The translations under genes and the position numbers were made by a program. From the NCBI GenBank assembly GCA_963784415.1, contig CAWARK010000002.1:248001-312000 (forward strand): a stretch of DNA of 64,000 nt, written 5' to 3'. Source of the stretch: UBA7672 sp963784415. GTDB lineage: Bacteria; Pseudomonadota; Alphaproteobacteria; Caulobacterales; Hyphomonadaceae. Within the stretch, counting starts at the first letter, position 1. The number at the start of each line of letters is the position of its first letter. The notes beneath the pieces were generated by a model, which had not been told where the DNA came from, did not search any database, and saw only the letters and a program-made list of their open reading frames with translations. This document shows positions 32,614 through 41,372 of this stretch, piece by piece.

Positions 32614-33358
32614 ATACAAGCTCACCATCGAGTATGACGGGTCGCGCTATGCCGGCTGGCAGAAGCAGGACAACGGCCCGTCGATCCAGCAGACGCTGGC
32701 GGATGCCGCCGAGGCCCTCGACGGGGCGCCGGTGCAGGTGATCGGCGCGGGGCGAACTGATTCCGGCGTGCATGCGCTGGGACAGGTCGCGCACATTGAT
32801 CTCAGCAAGGCGCATCCGGCGCACAAGGTGCGCGACGCGCTCAACGCACATCTCCGGCCGCACCCGATTTCCGTGCTGAATGCCGAAGAGGCTGCGCCTG
32901 ATTTTCACGCACGGTTTGATGCAACGTCGCGGAGCTACATCTACCGGATCGTCAATCGCAAGCCGGACCTGACGCTCGACAAGGGCAAGGCGTGGCGGAT
33001 GGCGTCTCCGCTAGACGCCGATGCGATGCATGCGGCAGCGCAGGTGCTGGTCGGACGGCATGATTTCACGACCTTCCGCGACAGCAATTGCCAGGCGGAG
33101 ACGCCGGTGAAGACGCTAAACCTCATTCGCGTGTCGCGTCAGGGCGGCGAAGTCGTGATCGATACGACAGCGCGCTCGTTCCTGCATCGGCAGGTGCGCT
33201 CGATGGTGGGATCGCTTGTGGAAGTCGGGCGCGGGCGGGAGCAGGTGAGCTGGATCGCCGACATTCTGAAAGCAGCTGACAGGAAAGCCTGTGGACCCGT
33301 GGCGCCGGCCGATGGGCTCTATCTGTCGAGCGTCAGTTATGATCCGATAGGGGGGTGA
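32606..33358 (+). CDS. truA: tRNA pseudouridine(38-40) synthase
   Basis: The 250-residue pseudouridine synthase acts on positions 38-40 of the tRNA anticodon arm. The catalytic aspartate is D52 in GAGRTDSGVHA. PRYKLTIEYDGSRYAGWQ at the N-terminus and FTTFRDSNCQA later are standard. The GTG at 32606, which gives the usual PRYK beginning, is preferred; a GTG at 32597 is possible. It overlaps the GNAT gene by 8 bases. Confidence 0.95.
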   Translation: MPRYKLTIEYDGSRYAGWQKQDNGPSIQQTLADAAEALDGAPVQVIGAGRTDSGVHALGQVAHIDLSKAHPAHKVRDALNAHLRPHPISVLNAEEAAPDFHARFDATSRSYIYRIVNRKPDLTLDKGKAWRMASPLDADAMHAAAQVLVGRHDFTTFRDSNCQAETPVKTLNLIRVSRQGGEVVIDTTARSFLHRQVRSMVGSLVEVGRGREQVSWIADILKAADRKACGPVAPADGLYLSSVSYDPIGG

Positions 33359-33389
33359 CGGCGGAACGCCGCGCCAAGGGGAGTGGCAG

Positions 33390-33923
33390 ATGTCGGATTA
33401 TCTCAAGCTCTGGAAGCCAATCGTTGTTGCAGCCCTGATCGCCGGTACGCTCGATCTCGGTTACGCCTTCCTCCATATCGGCAGCTATTACAGCCTTCAG
33501 CCGATGCAGATCCTGCAGTCGATCGCCAGAGGCGTGCTCGGGCCTGCGTCCAGCGAAGGCGGGTGGGGATCGGCTGGCCTCGGCCTTGCGCTGGAGTATG
33601 TGCTCACGCTCATCATGGCGTCGGTCTACATGGTTGGGGCGCGCCACATGGCCGACCTGCGCCGTTACTGGTGGTTGCTGGGGCCGTGCTACGGGATCGT
33701 CGTGATGGTGGCGATGTACTGCGTAGTCCTGCCGCTCGCAGCGACGCATGGTAGCGGCGCGCTGCCGGATGGCCCGCGTGGGCCCGATGGCAAGATCACG
33801 GATCATCAGATGCTCTATGCCACCATACTGGTGCACATGTTCATCGTGGGGTTGGTGATCTCGGCGTGCGCGCGTTTCCTTTGGCCCAGGATTCTGGGGC
33901 CTAAAGAACAGGCGGCTCAGTAG
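33390..33923 (+). CDS. Membrane protein, unknown function
   Basis: The 177-residue protein has four predicted membrane helices: PIVVAALIAGTLDLGYAFLH, GLALEYVLTLIMASVYMVG, WWLLGPCYGIVVMVAMYCVV and MLYATILVHMFIVGLVISA. A polar loop between helices 3 and 4 (HGSGALPDGPRGPDGK) likely faces one side. I do not recognise a named family with confidence. It lies 31 bases after truA, and its end overlaps the convergent tamB stop by 7 bases. Confidence 0.72.
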   Translation: MSDYLKLWKPIVVAALIAGTLDLGYAFLHIGSYYSLQPMQILQSIARGVLGPASSEGGWGSAGLGLALEYVLTLIMASVYMVGARHMADLRRYWWLLGPCYGIVVMVAMYCVVLPLAATHGSGALPDGPRGPDGKITDHQMLYATILVHMFIVGLVISACARFLWPRILGPKEQAAQ

Positions 33924-36900
33924 TCTTTCTTCCAGCGCACGGCGAGCTTGGTGTCGCCATTGCCGTCAGCCGCTGAGCTGATGGAGAGATTGTCGGTCGG
34001 CTCCCATTCCACTTCCGCGCCCACGCCTCCTGCGCCGCCGGCGCCAACCTGGACGTAGACATTCTCCGCGATGTATTTGCCTGCCGAGACCGAAGCGATG
34101 CCGTTCTCGGCGCCAAAGGTTACGCGGTCGAGACCCGTGGCCTTGCGGACAAGACCGACCGGATCGAAGCCCGCCTGGCCGCCTGCGAGTTGCGCCAGAC
34201 CAGCCGCAAGCTGCGCCGCCTCGAAGCCGGACAGCTGGGCGATCGAGCGGCCGAACAGAACGCGCGCGAGAACTTCGTCCTGCGGCAGGGCGGGCGTCGA
34301 CTCCAGCGTGAATTTCGGCTCGACCGGCGTGCCAGTGATGCGGACGCTGGCGGTGATATCGGCCGTGGTGCGGTCCGCGGCGATGTCGATGCGCGCAAGG
34401 CGGATCGGGCCATCAAGCGTGATCGTGCCGGTGTCGAACGCGAAGCGGCGGCCGGCGAGATCGAGGTCGCCACGCTCAAGCGTTGCCGTGCCGGCGATGG
34501 ACGGATCGGAGATCGGTCCGGTGATGTGCAGGTTAGCTCCCCATTCGGTGTCGAGGCCGCGCCCGAAGATCATGATGCGGCGCGGCGCTGTGACCTGCAG
34601 GTCGAGTTGCACCGGGCGCTGCCATGGCATGGACGTTGTCTTTTGATCAGCGTCGTCCGCGATCTGGTTCGGGAAGTTGACACGGCGCAGGCCGGGAATT
34701 GTGGGGATCGATTCCGACGTGGGTTGTTCGATCGAGATGCGCGCCTGCTGGATGGCGAACTTGCCCGTGATCGCGATGGCTTCCTCGCCCAGCTGCATGG
34801 CGCCGTCGCCTGAGAGAATGACGAGCCGGTCATCGCGGCCAAGCGCGCGCAGGTTGTTCGCATTGAAGGTGATGCCGCCGCGCACGTCGCCGTTCCAGGT
34901 GATTTCGCCCTGGCCGGTCAGCGTGCCGCCCTTGCCGTCATTGGCCTTCACGTCGGTGATGCGTGCCGAGTTCTGGTCGAACATGCCGCGCGCAGAAATG
35001 TCCCGCAGGGCAAGGCCCGTCGCGCTGTGCTCGTAAGCGCCCTCCGCGACGGTGACGCCGCCTTCGAGGATGGGATGGAGCAGCGTGCCCCTCGCGCGCA
35101 GGTTCGCATCGAGCACGCCGCGCAGGGATTGATCTTCCGGTCCGAATAGCGCCCAGAGCTGTTCGGCGCGGCCATGCAAGTCGACCTGAGACGTCATCGG
35201 CGCGTCGGGCGAGGCCGCGATCGCAAAGCCGTCGCCTTCGACGATGGCGAAGCGGGACGAGGCCTTCATGCTGAAGCCCTGACCCTCGCCTGTGGAGTCC
35301 GACGTCACGATGCCATCGCGCAGGACGGCGGCGATGTTGAGCGTGACCGGATCGGCGGTCACGCCGACCGGGTTGGCGTTGGCGACCGTGATGCGCAGCT
35401 CTCCGGAGGCAGGACCATCGCCATTCGCAAATGTCGCTGTGCCCGTCACCGTCCCGGCGATGGGCGTGATGCGGGCGAGGCGCGACAGGCCGCGCAGGTT
35501 GACGTTTTTCATCTCGACGCGCGCGGTCGCCATGCGGCCTTCGTTCGCAAGAGCGACATCGATGTCGCCACGCAGCGCAGTGAAGGCGGCGTCGAGCGAC
35601 CAACCGTTCGGTCCCTGTTTCCATATGGCCGGGCGCGATGTCTTGATGGGCAATTGGTCGACAGAACCCGTGAGTGTTGCGTCGCCCGTCCAGCCTTCGC
35701 CTTGCCGCTTGCCGGTTGCGATCAGGTTGAGATCGAGCGGCGCGCCGACCGAGCCGCGCGCGTGCGCTTCGACAGTTGCGGCGCCGCCCGAAGCCTTCGC
35801 TTCGAATGACACCAGATCAAACCGCACGCCGGAACTGCGAATGTCGGTGAGGCGGCCAGTGACGTTTGCGGTCAACTCCTTGCCCGCGCGGACAGTTCCG
35901 CTCGCCGTGAGCGCGCCCTTCTCGATGCCCGCGATACCGGCGAGGGGACCGCTCGCGGTGAAGGCCGCGGTGAGTGCGCCGTCCGCGAAGCCAAGGCGGG
36001 AGGCTGCGAATTTCAGGTCGCCGAGGCTGGCGTTCAGGCGTTCGATGCGCCAGTCGCCTTCACCGGCCTTGATGTCGCCCGAGGCATTGAACGCGCCAAG
36101 TTCGGATTTGCCGTTGAGCAGGAAGCGGCCGGTGATGGCGTTGCCGAGCCGCGCTTCCGCCGTGCCGCCAAGTGCGTTGATCGTGATGCCGGCTGCGGTG
36201 ACAGCGGCGTCGTGAAGGCGCAGTTTCACCTGCGGTTGCTTCACTGTTCCGGTGACGTCGGCGTCGAAAGCGGCGGTCTCGATGCGCGCGCCGCCGAGAT
36301 CGAGGCGGCGATGCAGCACGCCCGACGCGCTGCCGGTGATACCGCCGGCATCCGTGATGCGGCCGGTCATGGTGGCGCGCAGGGCAGCGCCATTGATCGT
36401 GCCGGACTCGATGGCGAAGCGGCCATTGCTGACCACGCCGTTGAGCGTCACGCGGGGGGATGGGCCGGCGATCTCAGCCAGCGTCGCGTTGGAAGAGCCG
36501 ACATTGCGACCTTCAAGGTCTGCATTGATGCGGATGGGTGATGTCGTGGATGTGCGCTTTACGCTCCAGCGGCCTTGGGCGGCGCCGGTCAGCGGGGCGA
36601 CGTCGGCGAGGCGGTTAAAGCGGGCGGACCCTTGCAGGTCCATGGCGCCGGATTTCACGTCGTAGCTGCCGCGCGCGGCGACAGAGCCGGGCGCGCCCTC
36701 GACCTGCGAGCCGCTGATTTCGATGAGGCCCGTGCGCAGGTTCATCTCGCCGCGAACAGACGCCTTGTAGCGGGCAGGCGCGAGCGAGCCGAGCGCATCG
36801 ACGCGCGCGCCTTCGACGACGGCGCCCATGGCTTCCCATGTCACGCCGTAGCGCTGGAAGCCGATTGCGAGTGGCGTGGTGATCCTGTCGGCGCGGCCGG

Positions 36901-38062
36901 AGGGCCATGTCATGCGATTGGCGATGACATTGCCCTTCCAGGAAACGCCCGCGACGTTGAGCAGGAGGGGGCCGGTTGCATCGACCCTGCCGGACAGCGG
37001 CGGGGCGATGGTTGCGAGATCCAGGCTGGTCGCTGTGATGCCGATTTCCGGCGGCAGTTCCCACGTCGTGAAGTCGTATTGCGTGGCGGCTTCGACAATG
37101 CCGGCCGGCGCGGTGATGCGAAGCAGGGCGGGCGCGTGGGCAAGATCGGTGAGCTTGGCTTCGCCGTGCAGGTCGACCTGCGCGCCGGTGCGTTTGGCGA
37201 TTTCAGCGAGCATGGGCCAGCGGCCGGGCATGATCTGCGCATCGAGCACGGCGTTGGGGCCGGTGCGTGCGAGACGGAAGCTCGCGACGCTGTCGCTGCC
37301 GAAATTGAGATTGCCCTTGGTGGTGAAGGTCTCGATCGTTCCCGCCACATCGGCGGTCAGCGCCACAGGCTGATCACCGGGCGATTGCAGCACGGCAGCG
37401 ATGAGGCCGCCTGCCGGCCCTGAGAGATTGGCAGATCCCTTGACGCCGCCGGCCTTTGTCCATTCCGCGGAGATGTCCGCCTTGTCAGCGGGGCCGGAGA
37501 CCGGCGAGAGCGTGATGCGCGAGAAGCCCGAACCATCGCGCTGAACTGCTGCGCCGCCGGCGATGCTGTAGCGCGCCTCAATGCCGATCACCGGCTCTGC
37601 GAGGCGGAGATCCTTGACCGAAACCTTGTCCAGGCGAAGCCCGATATCAGGCGGCGGCGTGTTTTCATCCTGCTGGTTCGCCAGCAACGGCTTGCGCACA
37701 ACATCGACGGTGTTGACTTCGATCGAACGGATCTCGAGCTCACCGGCAAAAAGCGCAGTTGGCGTCCATTCGATGCGGGCATCTTTGGCGCGAAGCCAGA
37801 CGCCTTCATCATCGACGAGCGCAATGTCTGCGAGCGTTGCGGCCTGCAGCGGATCGCCCTTGAGGCCGGAGAGGCGGAGCGTTCCGAACGGCCCGACTTT
37901 CTTTCCGTCGATCTGCGACAGGATGAAGGCGCGACCGCCATCGCTGGTGATCCAGAAGCGCAGGGCAACGGCGCTCGCCGCAAGCAGCGCGACCACGATC
38001 ATCAGACCGAGCGCGATACGGAGCCAGATAGGGTATCGCCTGCGTTTCCTTGCGCGTTCCAT
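33917..38062 (-). CDS. tamB: TamB-type translocation and assembly module protein
   Basis: The 1381-residue inner-membrane-anchored protein spans the periplasm. One N-terminal helix (about 13-31) is followed by long beta-rich sequence of the AsmA/TamB type, such as LRLSGLKGDPLQAATLADIAL. The C-terminal DUF490 domain (about 1000-1381) includes VQLDLQVTAPRRIMIFGRGLDTEWGA and VLARVLFGRS. TamB works with TamA in outer-membrane protein assembly or lipid transport. The ATG overlaps the tamA stop as TGATG. The length is normal for the family. Confidence 0.94.
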   Translation of the reverse strand: MERARKRRRYPIWLRIALGLMIVVALLAASAVALRFWITSDGGRAFILSQIDGKKVGPFGTLRLSGLKGDPLQAATLADIALVDDEGVWLRAKDARIEWTPTALFAGELEIRSIEVNTVDVVRKPLLANQQDENTPPPDIGLRLDKVSVKDLRLAEPVIGIEARYSIAGGAAVQRDGSGFSRITLSPVSGPADKADISAEWTKAGGVKGSANLSGPAGGLIAAVLQSPGDQPVALTADVAGTIETFTTKGNLNFGSDSVASFRLARTGPNAVLDAQIMPGRWPMLAEIAKRTGAQVDLHGEAKLTDLAHAPALLRITAPAGIVEAATQYDFTTWELPPEIGITATSLDLATIAPPLSGRVDATGPLLLNVAGVSWKGNVIANRMTWPSGRADRITTPLAIGFQRYGVTWEAMGAVVEGARVDALGSLAPARYKASVRGEMNLRTGLIEISGSQVEGAPGSVAARGSYDVKSGAMDLQGSARFNRLADVAPLTGAAQGRWSVKRTSTTSPIRINADLEGRNVGSSNATLAEIAGPSPRVTLNGVVSNGRFAIESGTINGAALRATMTGRITDAGGITGSASGVLHRRLDLGGARIETAAFDADVTGTVKQPQVKLRLHDAAVTAAGITINALGGTAEARLGNAITGRFLLNGKSELGAFNASGDIKAGEGDWRIERLNASLGDLKFAASRLGFADGALTAAFTASGPLAGIAGIEKGALTASGTVRAGKELTANVTGRLTDIRSSGVRFDLVSFEAKASGGAATVEAHARGSVGAPLDLNLIATGKRQGEGWTGDATLTGSVDQLPIKTSRPAIWKQGPNGWSLDAAFTALRGDIDVALANEGRMATARVEMKNVNLRGLSRLARITPIAGTVTGTATFANGDGPASGELRITVANANPVGVTADPVTLNIAAVLRDGIVTSDSTGEGQGFSMKASSRFAIVEGDGFAIAASPDAPMTSQVDLHGRAEQLWALFGPEDQSLRGVLDANLRARGTLLHPILEGGVTVAEGAYEHSATGLALRDISARGMFDQNSARITDVKANDGKGGTLTGQGEITWNGDVRGGITFNANNLRALGRDDRLVILSGDGAMQLGEEAIAITGKFAIQQARISIEQPTSESIPTIPGLRRVNFPNQIADDADQKTTSMPWQRPVQLDLQVTAPRRIMIFGRGLDTEWGANLHITGPISDPSIAGTATLERGDLDLAGRRFAFDTGTITLDGPIRLARIDIAADRTTADITASVRITGTPVEPKFTLESTPALPQDEVLARVLFGRSIAQLSGFEAAQLAAGLAQLAGGQAGFDPVGLVRKATGLDRVTFGAENGIASVSAGKYIAENVYVQVGAGGAGGVGAEVEWEPTDNLSISSAADGNGDTKLAVRWKKDY

Positions 38063-39930
38063 CAGAAAGCCTGCCCGATGGAAATATAGATCTGGAAGTC
38101 GGCGTCGCCGGTTTCCTTGTTCAGCGGAACGGCGATATCGGCGCGCAGGGGGCCGAAGGCGGTGTAGTAGCGCAGGCCGATACCCGTGCCGAAACGCATG
38201 GAGTCGATGGGCGGCTCGACATTCGAGCCCGCCGCGCCGCCATCGAGGAAGGCGACGAAGCCCAGCGTGTCCGTCCAGCGATAACGTATCTCGGTCGAGA
38301 CCTCGATCAGCGAGCGGCCGCCAGCCAGTTGCCCGAGAGCGTCGCGCGGCGACAGCGACTGGTATTCATAGCCACGTACGGACCCGCCGCCGCCCGCGAA
38401 GAACAGGCGATCCGGCGGCGCGCCATTCGGGCCGGCGATCGTGCCGATGCGGCCGCGGACGGCGCCGACGAAATCTTTGGTGCCGAAATCCGAATAGGCG
38501 CTGGCTTCACCGCTGATCTTGGTGAAGGCGATATTGGTGTCGCCCCAAGTGAAACCCGGCTCAACTGCGACGCGCGCGCGGATACCGTTCACCGGATCGA
38601 GGATATCTTTCACGCCGACATACTCGGCCGTGCCCGTGCCCGAGATGATGTAGACATCGCGGCGGCCTGCGCCGGTCGCGCGGCCCTGTGCATCGAGAAT
38701 GCTGGCATAGCCTGCCTCGACACCGAGCGATCCACGCACGCGGGGCGAAAGCTGTTCCTCGAGGGTCGCGGAAACGTTGGCGCCGGACTGGTCGAACGCG
38801 TCGGTTTCGAAATCCTCGATCTCCGTGGCGAGCTTGAGGATACGGCCATACTTGCCGATGTGCGGCAGACGATAGGACGCGCCGATGCGACGCTCCAGCG
38901 TAGCCAGCTGACCGGTGATGGCGACGGTATCGCCCCAGCCGCTCCAGTTGCGCAGCTGCCATTCGGCATCGAGACCATAGCCGTCGCTGGTCGAGGCGGA
39001 GGCGCCGATGGCGATCGTGCGACGCTCGCGCTCCTTGAGCTCGACGACGACGTCGCGCGTGGCCTCTGTCTGACCGTCGGCGGAGGGTGTCGCGTCGAGG
39101 CGCACGGACGTGGAAGCGAAGAGACCGGTCTCGGCAAGACGGCCGCGGAATTCGTCGAGGCGTTGCGGCGTGACGCGCTCGCCGTCTTTCCACGGGCGCA
39201 AGTTCGCGATAAACTGTTCCTTGGTCTCGCCGAGTCCGGACACCGCAAGCTTGCCGAATGATGCACGCAGGCCGGGACGAAGCCGGAATTCGATTTCGAT
39301 GGTTCCCGTCTTCGCGTCTGCAAGCACGTCGACCGGATCTGATTTTGCGTCGGGATAGCCCGCCGCGCGCAGCCGCGCGACGATGGCATCGCCGGTCTCG
39401 ATCACGGGTTGTGCGCGAGCCGGTACGCCGGTCTCGATCGGAGCGAGCAGGGTGTCGAGTTCGGTGACGGTCGTCTGGTCGGGGGTGGCGCCGATATAGG
39501 CAATGCGCCGCGAGGCATAAATGAACAGCGGACCGGGGGTGACACGAACACCGCGACTGAATGTGTTCTGGCCCTCGGCAAAGGGCTCGACCTCGGCCTG
39601 ATAATAGCCTTCGGACTCCATCACGGTCGAGACGATTGCGGCGGCGCGCTCCGCCTGGCGGCGTGCATCGAACAGGGTTTCGGGAGTGGCTTCCTCGCGC
39701 TGGAGACCTTTCACGCGCTCGGCGACGGCGTCGGGAGCGCCCTCAACTGGAACTCGTCCGGCTGCGGACGATCCATTCTGGGCGGTTGCGACCGGCTGGT
39801 CCTGGGCCGGCTGGGTCGGCGTCTGGTCATCCTGGGCGAGAGCTGGGGAGGCAAAAAGCGCGCACAGGCTCACCGCCAGGGCCAAAAGCACCCGGCTGGC
39901 TTGACCCCATGCTGGTCCGCCGAACGCCAT
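38062..39930 (-). CDS. tamA: TamA-type outer-membrane assembly protein (Omp85 family)
   Basis: The roughly 622-residue protein has a signal peptide (RVLLALAVSLCALFASPALA) and then POTRA repeats. Its C-terminal 16-strand barrel carries the Omp85 lid motif GGGGSVRGYEYQSLSPR and ends in ISIGQAF. The start at 39930 is chosen to begin the signal peptide; an ATG at 39969 would add 13 residues, and neither has a strong ribosome site. A perfect palindrome CCCCGCGCGGGG (39951-39962) covers the alternative start region. It is first in the pair with tamB. Confidence 0.93.
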   Translation of the reverse strand: MAFGGPAWGQASRVLLALAVSLCALFASPALAQDDQTPTQPAQDQPVATAQNGSSAAGRVPVEGAPDAVAERVKGLQREEATPETLFDARRQAERAAAIVSTVMESEGYYQAEVEPFAEGQNTFSRGVRVTPGPLFIYASRRIAYIGATPDQTTVTELDTLLAPIETGVPARAQPVIETGDAIVARLRAAGYPDAKSDPVDVLADAKTGTIEIEFRLRPGLRASFGKLAVSGLGETKEQFIANLRPWKDGERVTPQRLDEFRGRLAETGLFASTSVRLDATPSADGQTEATRDVVVELKERERRTIAIGASASTSDGYGLDAEWQLRNWSGWGDTVAITGQLATLERRIGASYRLPHIGKYGRILKLATEIEDFETDAFDQSGANVSATLEEQLSPRVRGSLGVEAGYASILDAQGRATGAGRRDVYIISGTGTAEYVGVKDILDPVNGIRARVAVEPGFTWGDTNIAFTKISGEASAYSDFGTKDFVGAVRGRIGTIAGPNGAPPDRLFFAGGGGSVRGYEYQSLSPRDALGQLAGGRSLIEVSTEIRYRWTDTLGFVAFLDGGAAGSNVEPPIDSMRFGTGIGLRYYTAFGPLRADIAVPLNKETGDADFQIYISIGQAF

Positions 39931-40071
39931 ACACACACTCAACGCTGCATCCCCGCGCGGGGTTGCCATTTACCGTGATCTCTTGCTCAGCAAACATCAC
40001 GCCGCGGCATTCTCATGGCGGCACGCTGATTCACCATTCTGGCGAAACTGCGCGGGGGATAGCGCCAGGGC

Positions 40072-41220
40072 TCAGGCCGCGGCGAAATAACCGGCCAGCA
40101 GGCGATAATATATCCGGCAGAGTGTTTCGATTTCGTCGACCGGAATGTTCTCGTCGACCTTGTGCGCCATCTCATTGCGCACGCCGAGTTCCGCCACCGG
40201 ACAGACGTCCTTGATATAGCGCGCATCCGACGTGCCGCCGCCCGTGGTAAGGTCTGGTTTACGACCTGTCTCCGCTTCGACCGCGTTCACAATCAGGTCA
40301 GTGAGTTTGCCGGGTTTTGTATAGAACGCCTCGCCCGTAACCCGCATATCGAGCGTCAGTGTCACGCCATCGCGGCCGCCGCGGATCAGCTGTGACAGCC
40401 GCGCCATCAGGTCGGCGCCGGTGTGATTGGGGTTGAAGCGGATGTTGAACTTCGCGGTTGCCTGCGCGGGGATGACATTGTGCGCGACATTGCCGACGTC
40501 GATCGTGGTGATCTCGAGGTTCGACGGCTGGAAGCCCGGGCTGCCGGTGTCGAGCTTGATCTCGCGCAGCTTCTGCAAGGCGTCGAGCAGCACGGGCATC
40601 GGGTTGGCGGATTTTTCCGGATAGGCCGCATGGCCCTGCTTGCCTACAGCCTTGAGCACGGCGTTGAGCGATCCGCGGCGTCCGTTCTTCACGATGTCGG
40701 CAATGCGATCCTCGGAAGTGGGCTCGCCGACGATGCAGTGATCCAGCACTTCGCCATCGGCGATGACGGCGGGCAGCAGGCGGCGCGTGCCGTGCAGGCC
40801 GGGGCCTTCTTCATCGCCTGTGATCAGCAGCGAGATCGAACCCTGCGGCATGCCATGGTCAGCAACGTAGCGCGCGGACGCGCTGACGAAGGCGGCGATC
40901 GCGCCCTTCATGTCCGACGTGCCGCGGCCATACATGATGCCATCGCGAATTTCGGCGCCAAACGGATCGACGGTCCAGCCGGCTGCGTCGCCGACCGGCA
41001 CCACGTCCGTATGGCCAGCGAAACAAAGATTGGGCGCAGCCCCGCCCAGCCGGGCATAGAGATTGTCCACCCCGTCGAACGGATAGCGCTTGGTCCTGAA
41101 GCCGAGGGATTCCAGCGCGTCGGCCAGAACATCCTGGGCCCCGTCATGACACGGGTTCACCGTTTGCTGTCGGATGAGGGCCTGGGCGAGGGCGATGGGA
41201 TCGTGCAGCGTATCGGTCAT
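40072..41220 (-). CDS. dapE: Succinyl-diaminopimelate desuccinylase
   Basis: The 382-residue M20-family metallohydrolase makes LL-diaminopimelate for lysine and peptidoglycan. Dinuclear zinc ligands are H70 and D72 (FAGHTDVVP) and D103 (GRGTSDMKGA). The catalytic glutamate region is ITGDEEGPGLHG. The substrate-loop GGGTSDARYIK near the C-terminus distinguishes DapE from other M20 enzymes. It stands alone; no other dap gene is in the window. Confidence 0.95.
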   Translation of the reverse strand: MTDTLHDPIALAQALIRQQTVNPCHDGAQDVLADALESLGFRTKRYPFDGVDNLYARLGGAAPNLCFAGHTDVVPVGDAAGWTVDPFGAEIRDGIMYGRGTSDMKGAIAAFVSASARYVADHGMPQGSISLLITGDEEGPGLHGTRRLLPAVIADGEVLDHCIVGEPTSEDRIADIVKNGRRGSLNAVLKAVGKQGHAAYPEKSANPMPVLLDALQKLREIKLDTGSPGFQPSNLEITTIDVGNVAHNVIPAQATAKFNIRFNPNHTGADLMARLSQLIRGGRDGVTLTLDMRVTGEAFYTKPGKLTDLIVNAVEAETGRKPDLTTGGGTSDARYIKDVCPVAELGVRNEMAHKVDENIPVDEIETLCRIYYRLLAGYFAAA

Positions 41221-41372
41221 TTCGGCGGTTTAGCCCGCTCCGCCCCCAGTGGGAAGGAAGTCGGCATTACCGGATCGCCACGCTGTTTTGCTTGCCCGCC
41301 GCCCATCGGCGCCGGTAAGACAGTTAACAGCGTAGGGTTCGAGAGAAACCACCCCGCGCATGCGAGGAGGCG